Assembly: GCA_016191145.1 (NCBI GenBank)
Contig: JACPPD010000001.1
Coordinates: forward strand, 110,559-174,558
Length of the DNA stretch: 64,000 nt
Reading direction: 5' to 3'
Origin: Ignavibacteria bacterium
GTDB lineage: Bacteria; Bacteroidota; Ignavibacteria; Kapaibacteriales; Kapaibacteriaceae
Positions 34,900 through 43,769 of the stretch are shown here, one piece after another (position 1 is the first letter of the stretch; every line of letters begins with the position of its first letter). The position numbers and the translations under genes were made by a program. Below the pieces are notes generated by a model, which made no database searches, had not been told where the DNA came from, and saw only the letters and a list, made by a program, of their open reading frames with translations.

Positions 34900-35238
34900 C
34901 TAAACATTATTAAGAACTACTGTATCCCCTACCTCGATCTCCATCAGCAGCATTGCCGTAGCAATGGTCTTTCCCTGAGCATCGAGTTTCAGCGACACCG
35001 TACCCCCTCCTCCAAGCGTGTTGTGAAGAATAAAGTTCAGCGCCCACAGGTTGGGTAGTTCGTACCTCTCAACCTCACCTTCGCAGATACCTGTAAAGTG
35101 TTCCTTTACACGTTCAACGGTTAGGGCGTCTCGGATGATGGGATACCATTCTTCCCTGAATGCAATAACGCCACAATTTGCGGCATCGCCCTTGTCGCCG
35201 CTTCGTGCATGAGCAATTTGTGATAGCCTGATCTTCAT
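34900..35238 (-). CDS. AtuA C-terminal-domain-like small protein
   Basis: 112 residues. The N-terminus KIRLSQIAHARSGDKGDAAN is the hallmark of the domain found at the C-terminus of AtuA, a protein of acyclic terpene and branched acyl-CoA catabolism. Here it stands alone, without the large DUF1446 domain. The end (GGGGTVSLKLDAQGKTIATA then MLLMEIEVGDTVV) completes the small alpha/beta fold. Separate ORFs for the two parts are known in some bacteria, but the large partner is not in this window. The role is uncertain. It is divergent from panD across 95 bp. Confidence 0.75.
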   Translation of the reverse strand: MKIRLSQIAHARSGDKGDAANCGVIAFREEWYPIIRDALTVERVKEHFTGICEGEVERYELPNLWALNFILHNTLGGGGTVSLKLDAQGKTIATAMLLMEIEVGDTVVLNNV

Positions 35239-35292
35239 ACAGCCAGTAATATACGATGAAGCCCAGTGGATCGTCCTTCCCGATGATTTAGG

Positions 35293-35300
35293 TAAGTTTG
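35293..35300 (+). promoter_or_regulatory. TAnnTTTG -7 box for the panD operon
   Basis: TAAGTTTG, an exact match, 33 bases before the panD ATG. It probably drives the five-gene run from panD to the TldD-like gene. Confidence 0.55.
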
Positions 35301-35333
35301 TGGTTTATAAGGACTAGACTCCGCGAGAAGTAT

Positions 35334-35729
35334 ATGAACCGCGTAATGTTCAAGTCGAAGCTTCATCGGGCGCGCATCACCCACGCCGACCTTTATTACG
35401 AGGGTAGCCTGACCATTGATGAGGCCTTGATGAAAGCTGCCGACCTTCTGCCATACGAGAAGGTATCGGTAGTAAATATCAACAACGGAGAGCGATTCGA
35501 AACCTATGTGATTCCGGGAAAAAGCGGAAGTCGCGATGTAGGACTGAATGGCGCTGCCGCCCGTAAGGGTCAGGTTGGTGACGAAGTCATAATCATTTCG
35601 TACACAACGGTCAGCGATGAGGAAGCACGTACAATCAGACCGACGGTTGTGTTGCTCGATAAGGATAACAATATTGTTTCAACGTCAGACAGTGTCGAAG
35701 CATACACATACTTAGGCCGCGATAACTAA
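35334..35729 (+). CDS. panD: Aspartate 1-decarboxylase
   Basis: 131 residues from the ATG at 35334. PanD makes beta-alanine for pantothenate and CoA. It is made as a proenzyme that cleaves itself between Gly24 and Ser25, giving a pyruvoyl group. Both residues are here in YYEGSLTIDEALM, and Lys9 (KSKLHRA) is also in place. The conserved NGERFETYVIPG and NGAAARKGQVGDEVIIISY complete the double-psi barrel. The longer frame from 35298 lacks family support. It heads an operon, with the next gene starting 5 bp downstream. Confidence 0.97.
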   Translation: MNRVMFKSKLHRARITHADLYYEGSLTIDEALMKAADLLPYEKVSVVNINNGERFETYVIPGKSGSRDVGLNGAAARKGQVGDEVIIISYTTVSDEEARTIRPTVVLLDKDNNIVSTSDSVEAYTYLGRDN

Positions 35730-35734
35730 GCCCG

Positions 35735-36517
35735 ATGAACAATACCAAAGCTCTCGCTGTTGCCATACTTGCGGCCGGAAAAGGGAAGAGGATGGGGAAT
35801 CCGGAACGCGCCAAGGTGCTTACGATGTTGCTGGACCGGCCCCTTATCGAATATGTTTTGCAATCTGCTCACGAACTTCATCCCTCCAAAACCATCGTCA
35901 TTGTTGGACACCAGCGCCAGGCTGTCGCAGAAGTCGTCAGATCCGTGTCACCCGAAGCCGTGTGTGTTGTTCAGGAAGAACAATTGGGTACAGGACACGC
36001 AGTACAGCAAATACAACCCATCCTTGGCAGCGATCCGTACGATGTGCTGATTCTGAACGGCGACGTGCCGCTCATAACTGCATCGACGCTAACAATGTTT
36101 ATTAATTCGCATCGCAGCTCCGGCGCATCACTGTCAATCCTCACAACTATTGCAGAAGATCCGTCGGGTTACGGTAGAATTATTAGGAAAGATAAGGGGG
36201 CAATCAGCCGCATTGTGGAGCACAAAGATGCTTCGGCCGACGAATTGCAAATCCGCGAAATCAATTCGGGCATCTACATTGTTGATTCTGCTGATTTGTT
36301 CAACGCACTGAAAGATGTGCGCAACACTAATTCCCAGCAGGAATACTATTTAACCGATATCGTGAGCATAATAATTGCTCAGGGAAAATTGGTGGAGGCG
36401 TTTACCGGACCATACAGCGATGAATTATTGGGCATCAATACCATTGATGATCTTGAATCAATGTCGCTGATCTTGAAAAATTCCATCAGCGACCAGCACA
36501 CGAATCGTGAATATTGA
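35735..36517 (+). CDS. NTP-transferase, GlmU N-terminal domain type (single domain)
   Basis: 260 residues. The motif AVAILAAGKGKRMGNPERAK is the nucleotide-binding signature. EEQLGTGHAVQQIQP and VLILNGDVPLITASTL match the GlmU pyrophosphorylase domain, and EDPSGYGRIIRKDKG with INSGIYIVDSADLF completes it. It would make UDP-GlcNAc from GlcNAc-1-P and UTP. The left-handed beta-helix acetyltransferase half of GlmU is absent, and the stop overlaps the next gene. So either acetylation is done by another protein or this enzyme serves a different sugar phosphate. Exact substrate uncertain. Confidence 0.82.
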   Translation: MNNTKALAVAILAAGKGKRMGNPERAKVLTMLLDRPLIEYVLQSAHELHPSKTIVIVGHQRQAVAEVVRSVSPEAVCVVQEEQLGTGHAVQQIQPILGSDPYDVLILNGDVPLITASTLTMFINSHRSSGASLSILTTIAEDPSGYGRIIRKDKGAISRIVEHKDASADELQIREINSGIYIVDSADLFNALKDVRNTNSQQEYYLTDIVSIIIAQGKLVEAFTGPYSDELLGINTIDDLESMSLILKNSISDQHTNREY

Positions 36518-36924
36518 TAACGTCTCTAGACCATATTGGCATTGCAGTGCGCGATTTAGACGTTTCGCTTGAATTATATATGAACATTTTCAACATCACC
36601 GATGTACACCGCGAAACAGTGGAAGAGCAGGGAGTGCATATCGCTTCGTTTATGGTTGGGAATGTGCGCATAGAGCTTACGGCGCCCGTCAACGAAACAT
36701 CGCCAATAACAAAATTCTTAAATACTCGGGGCGAAGGCGTGCATCACCTGGCGTTTAGGTCAGACGCATTGGAGGATGACCTTGCACGCTTGTCAGACAA
36801 TAACATTCGATTAATCAACAAAGACCCCGTTTACGGTGCGCATGAAATGCTGATTGCATTCTTGCATCCAACGTCGACAGGCGGCGTGCTGATGGAACTG
36901 TGCACTCATTCAACAAGGCGGTAA
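36514..36924 (+). CDS. mce: Methylmalonyl-CoA epimerase
   Basis: 136 residues from a TTG at 36514, overlapping the previous stop as TTGA. The vicinal-oxygen-chelate fold has its metal ligands in LDHIGIAVRDL, GVHHLAFRSD and VLMELCT. The sequence VGNVRIELTAPVNETSPITK with FLNTRGEGVHH is close to the family consensus. The enzyme interconverts S- and R-methylmalonyl-CoA between propionyl-CoA carboxylase and methylmalonyl-CoA mutase. Neither partner gene is nearby. Confidence 0.93.
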   Translation: MITSLDHIGIAVRDLDVSLELYMNIFNITDVHRETVEEQGVHIASFMVGNVRIELTAPVNETSPITKFLNTRGEGVHHLAFRSDALEDDLARLSDNNIRLINKDPVYGAHEMLIAFLHPTSTGGVLMELCTHSTRR

Positions 36925-36929
36925 ATAGT

Positions 36930-37541
36930 ATGCCAACGCTGATACTTCTCCGGCATGGAGAATCGCAATGGAATCTTGAGAATCGTTTTACTGGTTGGAT
37001 CGATATCGATCTTTCTCCAAAAGGTGAGGCTGAAGCGCTTGCTGCCGGTGAGTTGCTGAAAGACAAACCAATAGATGTTGTGTTCACATCGGCGCTCATT
37101 CGCGCAACACATACCACCGACCTTACTCTGAAAGCAGCGGGAAAGCAGAACGTACCAATTTTCGGCGATCAGGCTTTGAATGAGAGACATTATGGCGACC
37201 TCCAGGGTCTCAACAAGGCTGAAACTGCCGCCAGGTATGGCGCCGAGCAAGTTCATATTTGGAGACGATCCTACGACGTTCCTCCACCAAACGGCGAATC
37301 GCTTAAAGACACACGAGCTCGCGTTGCTCCGTATTTCGATGAATTCATTCTGCCGATGTTAAAATCCGGCAAGAACATTCTTGTTGTTGCACACGGCAAT
37401 TCACTGCGTGCACTCATCATGTTCGTTGAACATCTTACACCTGAACAAATTCTCAAAACTGAAATAGCCACGGGCATTCCCATTATCTATGAATTGGATG
37501 AAAATCTCAATATTGTTAGTAAAGAAGTTCTCACTCCGTAA
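36930..37541 (+). CDS. gpmA: 2,3-bisphosphoglycerate-dependent phosphoglycerate mutase
   Basis: 203 residues from the ATG at 36930. It interconverts 3- and 2-phosphoglycerate in glycolysis. The phosphohistidine motif is LILLRHGESQWN, the second is RHYGDLQGLNK, and the second active-site His is in VVAHGNSLRALI. The family's FTGWIDIDLSPKGEAEA is intact. The length matches short-form dPGM proteins. A 10-codon in-frame extension is unlikely because it starts inside the mce gene. It sits 5 bp after mce and 7 bp before the TldD-like gene. Confidence 0.96.
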   Translation: MPTLILLRHGESQWNLENRFTGWIDIDLSPKGEAEALAAGELLKDKPIDVVFTSALIRATHTTDLTLKAAGKQNVPIFGDQALNERHYGDLQGLNKAETAARYGAEQVHIWRRSYDVPPPNGESLKDTRARVAPYFDEFILPMLKSGKNILVVAHGNSLRALIMFVEHLTPEQILKTEIATGIPIIYELDENLNIVSKEVLTP

Positions 37542-37548
37542 TCCCTCG

Positions 37549-40500
37549 ATGCCACTTCGGATGCTTGCTGTAGCCGTTGCTGCACTTACCGTAGGCATAT
37601 CCGATTTGGCCGCAGCCACATCGCCTGTGCTCAGCGCCATGAAGGCTGAACTCGATCGGACGCTGACGGGATTGGCAAAGGAGCCAACGGCTCCCTATTA
37701 CCTTGCTTACGGCGTCACGGACATTACATCAACCCGCTTGGTGGCAACGTTCGGAGAGCTGGAAACAGACAACACTCATTCAAAACGAGTGCTCGACATC
37801 GATCTGCGTGTTGGATCGCATACTCTTGACAACACACATTCAATTCGCGGAGTTGCATTCGAAATGGGACGAGGCGGCCGAGGCATTGCCCTTCCACTGA
37901 GCGACGATATCGAAGCATTGCGCTCCGTTATTTGGCTTGCTACCGACAGAGCATACAAGTCTGCCTCGGAACGGTATGAAAAGGTCGTCACCAACCAGAA
38001 AGTCAAGGTGCGCGACGAAGACACATCTGCCGACATGTCGGTTGAGAAACCATACTCTTTCATCGAAGAACCATCACTGCTGCAGTTCGATGTTGATACG
38101 TGGCGACAAAATCTCAGGACTGTCTCCGCTGTATTTAAGGGACAGCCAGGTATGTACGAAGGCACGGTTTCGGTACAGGCCGATCGTGTAATCAAATATA
38201 TTGTCAATAGCGAAGGAAGCATCATACAATCGTATGAGCCGATCATAAAATTATATATTATGGTGAAGACGAAGGCCGACGATGGCATGAGCCTTCCGCT
38301 GTATGAGAGTTACTCCGCTTATTCTCAGGATCGGCTGCCGTCGGTCGACAGGCTCGTAGCAGACGCAAAGAACCTGGTTAGCCTTTGCCAGAAACTGCGT
38401 AAGGCACCCATGATGGAGACATTCTCGGGACCGGCAATACTGTCGGGACGCAGTGCTGGAGTTTTCTTCCATGAAATCTTCGGACACAGAGTTGAAGGTC
38501 ATCGCCAGAAGGACGCCAATTCCAGTCAAACATTTAAGGCATTTCTGAACCAGCCTGTGCTTCCCAGTTTCATCAACGTTATATTCGATCCCACCATCAC
38601 ATCGTACCGCGGACTGGATGTTGTGGGCGCATACAAATTCGACGATGAAGGGATACCCGGCCAGCGTGTGGTTGCAGTGGACCACGGTGTCTTCAAGAAC
38701 TTTCTGATGTCGCGATCGCCAATCGATAACTTTCCAACGTCGAATGGACATGGCAGGCGTGAGGCGGGATACAGAAGTGTGTCGCGTCAATCAAATCTGA
38801 TAGTTGAAGCCGAACAGTCTGTATCGCCTGATTCGCTGCGTGGTTTGCTTCGCGCAGAATGCAAAAAACAAGGAAAAGAATTTGGGTTGTATTTCGACAA
38901 CATTCAGGGCGGATTCACATTTACCGGTCGCACAATCCCGAATGCATTTAACGTCCTGCCATTGATTGTGTACAAGATTTACGCCGATGGACGTCCCGAC
39001 GAATTGGTCCGAGGTGTAGATCTCATTGGAACGCCCCTTACTACATTCAATAACATTGTAGCTGCATCGAGCAACGTAGGAATTTTCAACGGCGTATGCG
39101 GAGCAGAGTCGGGCGGAGTGCCGGTGAGTGCATCATCGCCTGAATTGTTTGTATCAACTATCGAAGTTCAGAAGAAAGAAAAATCTCAGGCCAAGCTGCC
39201 AATCCTCGACGATCCGGATGGACAATACATTTATACCGCCGACAAGAATGTGTTGATGAATACCATGGAGGAAGAGCTGCAACGCAACATGCAAAACATT
39301 GCATTAAGCGATTTAGCAAGACCGTACAATATTGAATACACCTTGCAATTCAGAAGGCGCACTGGAGTGCAGGCAGTGCTCGGAGCAGTTGAGGAGATCG
39401 ACACGGCGCGGATGGCAATGCTCACAGTTAAAGTCAGAGTAGGATCGCCAAAATTTGACAATACTAACTTTTTTGACGTTGCTCTTGGGTTCTTTGGATC
39501 GTCTGACGATGAAGAAACTTTTCGCAATCGCGAAATACCATTCGACATTTCGATTGGTCACCTGAAACGTGAGCTGTGGCTTGCCACCGACGCATGCTAC
39601 AAGGAAGCTGTAGAAATATATACTAAGAAGCTTGCTACGCTCAAGAATAAAACGCGTAACGACACCACGTGGGATTATTCCTTTATGCGAGCAGACAGCG
39701 CCAAGGATTTGCATGCCGCGAGTTATGCAACATCGGCCGACAAGCTATTGAGAATCGCAGAGCCTGTAAGCGCCGTATTTCGCGGCGCCCCAAACGTCCA
39801 CGGTTCACGCGTCTCCATTGAATTCGTTCCTGTTGAGACAATGTTCGTGAATTCCGAAGGCAGACGATACCACAAGGTTGATTGCTTTACCGGCGTGGAG
39901 ATAATTGCCACAACACAAGCAGCCGATGGAATGCCCCTTTCAGAAATGTATTCAGCGTACAGCATCGATCCAAAGGATTTGCCAGGAGTCGATTCACTGA
40001 AGCGGGCTGCTGCCGGACTTATTAAAAATCTTGATAAAGTTAATTCTGCCCCCACAATTGAGGCGTATTCAGGCCCGGTTCTCTTTGAGGGTCAGGCAGC
40101 GGCGCAAATTTTTGCCCAGATATTTGCGCGCAATTGTGTTGCACAGCGTCAGGTGGCCTCTGAAGGCGGATTCCGAGCTAACGATAGAAACTCAGTGTTT
40201 CAGAATAAAATCGGTGCGCGGGTGTTGCCGGAATTTCTCAGTGTATACGCCATTCCGTCGGTGGAAGAATCCAATGGCACACCTGTAGCGGGACACTATC
40301 GTATCGATGACGACGGCATTCTTGCACAGGACGTCAGGCTTGTCGACAAAGGATATTTGCGCACGCTGTTGTCATCGCGTGTTCCCACAAAGCGAATAAA
40401 AGCGTCAAATGGGCATCAGCGTGGCGGAGGCGCCATGTTAAGTGTTGTAGAGCTACGGAACGAAGATGCGGAGCGCTCGCTAACATCAAAACAATTACGC

Positions 40501-40929
40501 GACCGTTTGCTAAAATTAGTTAAGGACAGGGAGCTTCCGTACGGAATCATCGTACGAAAAGTGACTGATATGAACATCTTTTCGACCGGTATCTATGAGC
40601 TTACGGTCGGAGAAACATCGATTTACTCTGGAGATGGCACCGTTGATCTGCTCGAAACCGTTCGCATATATCCCGACGGCACCGAAGAGATCATTCGCGG
40701 TGTACAGGGAGCGGGTTTTGCACCGGCCGTATTCAAGGACATTGTAGCCACGGGCAAGAGCAAGACCGTGATGAATTACCTTGCCCCTACGGTAACGCCA
40801 TCGTTTTTATCGGGTGGCTCGTTGTACGAGATCGCCACCATTATCTCCCCCGACATTCTGTTTGAAGACGTAGAGATACGTCCGGAAGAGGGGGATTATC
40901 CGCATCCGCCGATGCTGGCAAAACCGTAA
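37549..40929 (+). CDS. Exported double TldD/PmbA-family protein (TldD-TldE-like fusion)
   Basis: 1126 residues from the ATG at 37549. A signal peptide opens it (MPLRMLAVAVAALTVGISDL then AAA). Two TldD/PmbA-like modules of about 540 residues follow in one chain. Both share landmarks: LPLYESYSAYSQDRLPSVD versus LSEMYSAYSIDPKDLPGVDS, and ETFSGPAILSGRSAG versus EAYSGPVLFEGQAAA. The first module has the zinc motif HExxxH (His308 to His313, HEIFGHRVEGHRQ) and a Cys in GVCGAESGGV that matches the third ligand of TldD. In the second the same place reads AQIFARN, and no equivalent Cys is seen. TldD is the catalytic and TldE the non-catalytic partner of a heterodimeric protease, so this looks like both in one exported protein. 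It is the last gene of the panD operon. Confidence 0.85.
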   Translation: MPLRMLAVAVAALTVGISDLAAATSPVLSAMKAELDRTLTGLAKEPTAPYYLAYGVTDITSTRLVATFGELETDNTHSKRVLDIDLRVGSHTLDNTHSIRGVAFEMGRGGRGIALPLSDDIEALRSVIWLATDRAYKSASERYEKVVTNQKVKVRDEDTSADMSVEKPYSFIEEPSLLQFDVDTWRQNLRTVSAVFKGQPGMYEGTVSVQADRVIKYIVNSEGSIIQSYEPIIKLYIMVKTKADDGMSLPLYESYSAYSQDRLPSVDRLVADAKNLVSLCQKLRKAPMMETFSGPAILSGRSAGVFFHEIFGHRVEGHRQKDANSSQTFKAFLNQPVLPSFINVIFDPTITSYRGLDVVGAYKFDDEGIPGQRVVAVDHGVFKNFLMSRSPIDNFPTSNGHGRREAGYRSVSRQSNLIVEAEQSVSPDSLRGLLRAECKKQGKEFGLYFDNIQGGFTFTGRTIPNAFNVLPLIVYKIYADGRPDELVRGVDLIGTPLTTFNNIVAASSNVGIFNGVCGAESGGVPVSASSPELFVSTIEVQKKEKSQAKLPILDDPDGQYIYTADKNVLMNTMEEELQRNMQNIALSDLARPYNIEYTLQFRRRTGVQAVLGAVEEIDTARMAMLTVKVRVGSPKFDNTNFFDVALGFFGSSDDEETFRNREIPFDISIGHLKRELWLATDACYKEAVEIYTKKLATLKNKTRNDTTWDYSFMRADSAKDLHAASYATSADKLLRIAEPVSAVFRGAPNVHGSRVSIEFVPVETMFVNSEGRRYHKVDCFTGVEIIATTQAADGMPLSEMYSAYSIDPKDLPGVDSLKRAAAGLIKNLDKVNSAPTIEAYSGPVLFEGQAAAQIFAQIFARNCVAQRQVASEGGFRANDRNSVFQNKIGARVLPEFLSVYAIPSVEESNGTPVAGHYRIDDDGILAQDVRLVDKGYLRTLLSSRVPTKRIKASNGHQRGGGAMLSVVELRNEDAERSLTSKQLRDRLLKLVKDRELPYGIIVRKVTDMNIFSTGIYELTVGETSIYSGDGTVDLLETVRIYPDGTEEIIRGVQGAGFAPAVFKDIVATGKSKTVMNYLAPTVTPSFLSGGSLYEIATIISPDILFEDVEIRPEEGDYPHPPMLAKP

Positions 40930-40952
40930 AAAAAAACCAGCCAAACCTCCAA

Positions 40953-40985
40953 GCCGGGTATCTCTTGATACCCGGCATCGTTTTT
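40953..40985 (+). repeat. Third copy of the palindromic repeat core, possible terminator
   Basis: GCCGGGTATC, loop TCTT, GATACCCGGC (40953-40976) is identical in core to the copies at 8174-8263. ATCG and five T follow, so it may serve as the terminator of the TldD-like gene, 24 bases downstream of its stop. Confidence 0.75.
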
Positions 40986-41066
40986 GATTGCGTATGTTGA
41001 AGGCACAATCGAACCCGTAGACATAGGTCTTGTTCCCAACTGAATTCGTTCCTAAATTAGTCTGTG

Positions 41067-41483
41067 ATGAAGTTCGCTCCTCTTATTGCCCTCTTGCTTG
41101 TAACCACGGTCACGGTACTGGGTGTTGAAGCTACGGTGGATTATCTCCGTGCTAAATCCAATGGCTCGGCTGTTACTCTGGAATGGCGATCTTCCAATGA
41201 AGGTAATGTTGTTAATTACGAAATTGAACGTGCCGGTCCCGATCAGGTGTTCAGGTCTATCGGCTCTGTGGCAGCTAAGGGTAGCAATCAGGCCTATACC
41301 TATACGGATGAAGAAGCTTTCGGAAAGAAAGACGACGCAACTGTCACTAATACCTATTTCACCTACCGCCTTAAACTCGTCGGATCCGATCAGACTTCTT
41401 CATACTCTGCAACTGCAAGCGTTTCCCATACTGTGAGCAGCATAAAACGCACGTGGGGTATGATCAAGGAGATGTTCCGCTGA
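41067..41483 (+). CDS. Small secreted fibronectin III-like protein
   Basis: 138 residues from the ATG at 41067. The signal peptide is MKFAPLIALLLVTTVTVLGV. The body has an FN3-like pattern: LEWRSSNEGNVVNYEIERAG, then YTYTDEEA and TYFTYRLKLVGSDQTSSYSA. Such single domains are frequent in exported proteins of this phylum. A TAAATTAG sequence, one base off TAnnTTTG, ends six bases before the ATG and may give a leaderless mRNA. It lies 4 bp before the MXAN_6640-like protease gene and so is probably its operon partner. The function is unknown. Confidence 0.72.
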   Translation: MKFAPLIALLLVTTVTVLGVEATVDYLRAKSNGSAVTLEWRSSNEGNVVNYEIERAGPDQVFRSIGSVAAKGSNQAYTYTDEEAFGKKDDATVTNTYFTYRLKLVGSDQTSSYSATASVSHTVSSIKRTWGMIKEMFR

Positions 41484-41487
41484 TATT

Positions 41488-43122
41488 GTGCCGTTGAGCA
41501 CTTACACCCGAACCTTTATCGTTTGCGTGCTGCTGGTTTCAGCAACCGGCAGCGGATTTGCTGTTGGTGAGCAGCCCACAACTCGATGTGGCTTTCTTCA
41601 GGATTCGAACAGATTTACTATCCGATTGCTTGAACAAGGTAAGCTAACGAACCAGGACCGACCCGACCTTCCCGAATTCATCGAAGACACCGATTCTACG
41701 TTTCGCGTTCACTTCACTCGAACTGGTCCCGATGGTGTGCCCCCTTCAGATGAAGATGCCTCGGGTATCCCTGACTTCGTGGAGGAAACAATGTCGGCAC
41801 TGCTCTTCGCATACCGTGCATATATCGATACAATGAAATACGATTTGTATCCCAATGATGGTATGAAAGGGGGCTCGCAATCGCTGGATGTGTATTTGGT
41901 TGATCTTAGTAAACGCGGCACATCGGGCTCAGGACTGTATGGAACAACGGTCCCGGATTCGATTCTTACAATCGCGCCGCCCAATAGATATACATCCTGG
42001 ATCGAGATCGACAACAATTTCTCCGCAGACGATAGGAATGCTTTTGATCTGCCCGTGTACGCAACATTTGGTACCGATGCTCTTCGCGTTACCTGCTCAC
42101 ACGAACTTCATCATGCTATACAAATCGGTGCGTATGGCGATGTTGGTGTTCAGCTCATGGTTTACGAACTGTCTTCCGTATGGATGGAAATCCGCACCTA
42201 TCCCGAAATTGGAGATTGGATGACGTTTGCGTCTAAACTTTTTACTCAGCCCTATCTCTGGCCGTTTAGCGACCCATCCTCAACCAACGGCTATGTTTGG
42301 GGTTGGTATGCAAATTCCTGGTATCAGCAAAAGGGTGATGGTGTAATTCGAGCACTATGGGAAAATATAAGACTTGGGACGCGACCGTTCCAGGCGCTGC
42401 TCGATGCAACACAATCGTACGGTATTAATTTCTCAGCAAGCTTCTGTTCCGATATGAGGTCGTTGTACTTTACCGGAAGTCGCGGAGCATACAACACCAT
42501 TATGTACAATGCAGATCTGCTGCCAGAGTTTACTCTTTCAGTGGATGAAAATGCGGCGCCTCCATCTGCGGTGGCAAGCGGAGAGCTGCGCCCATTTGAA
42601 GTGCGGATGTTTCGATACACCATCCCTTCACTCGTCGATGTACAAATACCCGTGATAACAACGTTTATTTTGTCGTGGCCCGAAACTGCTGCAATGGTAA
42701 GCTCCGATCTCTCAGCAAGAAAATCATTTTCTATAGTATTAAGCACTACACAAATTCCGAACGGCGTTGCTATCGGCGGTACACAATGGTACGCTTCCGT
42801 ATCTCCTCCTGAATTGTGCTATGTTATTGAGGGGGCAAGCACTGCGCGCACGGAATCGCCGTATCCGCAGCCTGTGAATCTCGATCAGTCGCGCACTGTA
42901 TATGTGCCCGTCTATGATGCTCTTCCAGGCGAAGAGGCAACAATTACATTGATGAATATGCAAACAGTTGGCCTCGCGAAAAGTTCGAATGCTATAATTC
43001 TTGACGATACGCGCATAGTGGCTCCCTTCGAGCTGCCCGACGATTTGGCTCCGTCAACGTACCTCCTGCACGTTCTGGTGAACGGCAAGGAGTCGTTGTA
43101 TAAGGTTTTGGTTAAGCGATGA
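41488..43122 (+). CDS. MXAN_6640-like putative secreted metalloprotease
   Basis: 544 residues from a GTG at 41488; a TTG two codons later is possible. A signal peptide precedes a domain with DASGIPDFVEETMSALLFAY, the typical opening of this family. The zinc motif HExxH is H205-ELH-H209 in TCSHELHHAIQIGAY, and a downstream Glu-rich segment (ELSSVWMEIRTYPEIGDW) could supply the third ligand. A beta-rich C-terminus follows (about 360-544). The substrate is unknown. The stop overlaps the ABC ATPase start as ATGA. Confidence 0.82.
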   Translation: MPLSTYTRTFIVCVLLVSATGSGFAVGEQPTTRCGFLQDSNRFTIRLLEQGKLTNQDRPDLPEFIEDTDSTFRVHFTRTGPDGVPPSDEDASGIPDFVEETMSALLFAYRAYIDTMKYDLYPNDGMKGGSQSLDVYLVDLSKRGTSGSGLYGTTVPDSILTIAPPNRYTSWIEIDNNFSADDRNAFDLPVYATFGTDALRVTCSHELHHAIQIGAYGDVGVQLMVYELSSVWMEIRTYPEIGDWMTFASKLFTQPYLWPFSDPSSTNGYVWGWYANSWYQQKGDGVIRALWENIRLGTRPFQALLDATQSYGINFSASFCSDMRSLYFTGSRGAYNTIMYNADLLPEFTLSVDENAAPPSAVASGELRPFEVRMFRYTIPSLVDVQIPVITTFILSWPETAAMVSSDLSARKSFSIVLSTTQIPNGVAIGGTQWYASVSPPELCYVIEGASTARTESPYPQPVNLDQSRTVYVPVYDALPGEEATITLMNMQTVGLAKSSNAIILDDTRIVAPFELPDDLAPSTYLLHVLVNGKESLYKVLVKR

Positions 43123-43769
43123 ATGCGTTTGCATCGCTGAGGGCTGTTAGTGTCAGCAAGTCCTACGGCTGGCGCAGTGTGTTAAATAACGTTAGTATCG
43201 AAGCGCATAGTGGACAATGCCTTTGCATTGCAGGACCCAACGGCTCGGGGAAATCAACCTTGCTTAAAATTTTATGCGGACTGCTGAGTTACGATTCAGG
43301 ATCGGTTGAGTCGGTAATCAATAACGATATTATATCAGATGGGCGTCGGCCGTTCCATATTGGCATGGTGGCCCCTTACCTTCAAGTCTATGATGAATTC
43401 ACGCCTACAGAGCTTATTCAGCTTCAGCAAAGAATGCATGGCGAACATCCGGACAGGCATCAAGTGCTGCAAACGCTCGCGCGTGTTGGCCTTGCCGACC
43501 GTGCGGAGGAAACCGTTAGAACGCTTTCCAGTGGCTTACGTCAGCGCGTAATTCTCGCGCTTGCTGTTCATCGGAAACCGGCCTTTCTGATGCTCGATGA
43601 ACCAACAAACTCAATGGATACCGAAGGTAGGCGAATTGTGGAGCGCGAAGTGCAATTACATCAACAACGAAATGGAGTTGTAGTCATAGCAACAAACGAC
43701 GATTGGGAGAAACAACTATGTACGCATTTTATCGAATTTGGATCTTCTGCCTCTTCAGTCTCGGTTTGA
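43119..43769 (+). CDS. ABC transporter ATPase, CcmA-like
   Basis: 216 residues. Walker A is [16 protein letters not shown], the signature is LSSGLRQRVILALAV, and Walker B is FLMLDEPTNSMD. The signature SSGLRQR and short length resemble CcmA and other small exporter ATPases, but no CcmB/CcmC permease is adjacent, so the haem exporter role is only a possibility. The H-loop is altered: VVVIATND has Asn in place of the usual His. The start overlaps the protease stop (ATGA), and its 3' end overlaps the transglycosylase gene by 52 bp. Confidence 0.82.
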   Translation: MNAFASLRAVSVSKSYGWRSVLNNVSIEAHSGQCLCIAGPNGSGKSTLLKILCGLLSYDSGSVESVINNDIISDGRRPFHIGMVAPYLQVYDEFTPTELIQLQQRMHGEHPDRHQVLQTLARVGLADRAEETVRTLSSGLRQRVILALAVHRKPAFLMLDEPTNSMDTEGRRIVEREVQLHQQRNGVVVIATNDDWEKQLCTHFIEFGSSASSVSV

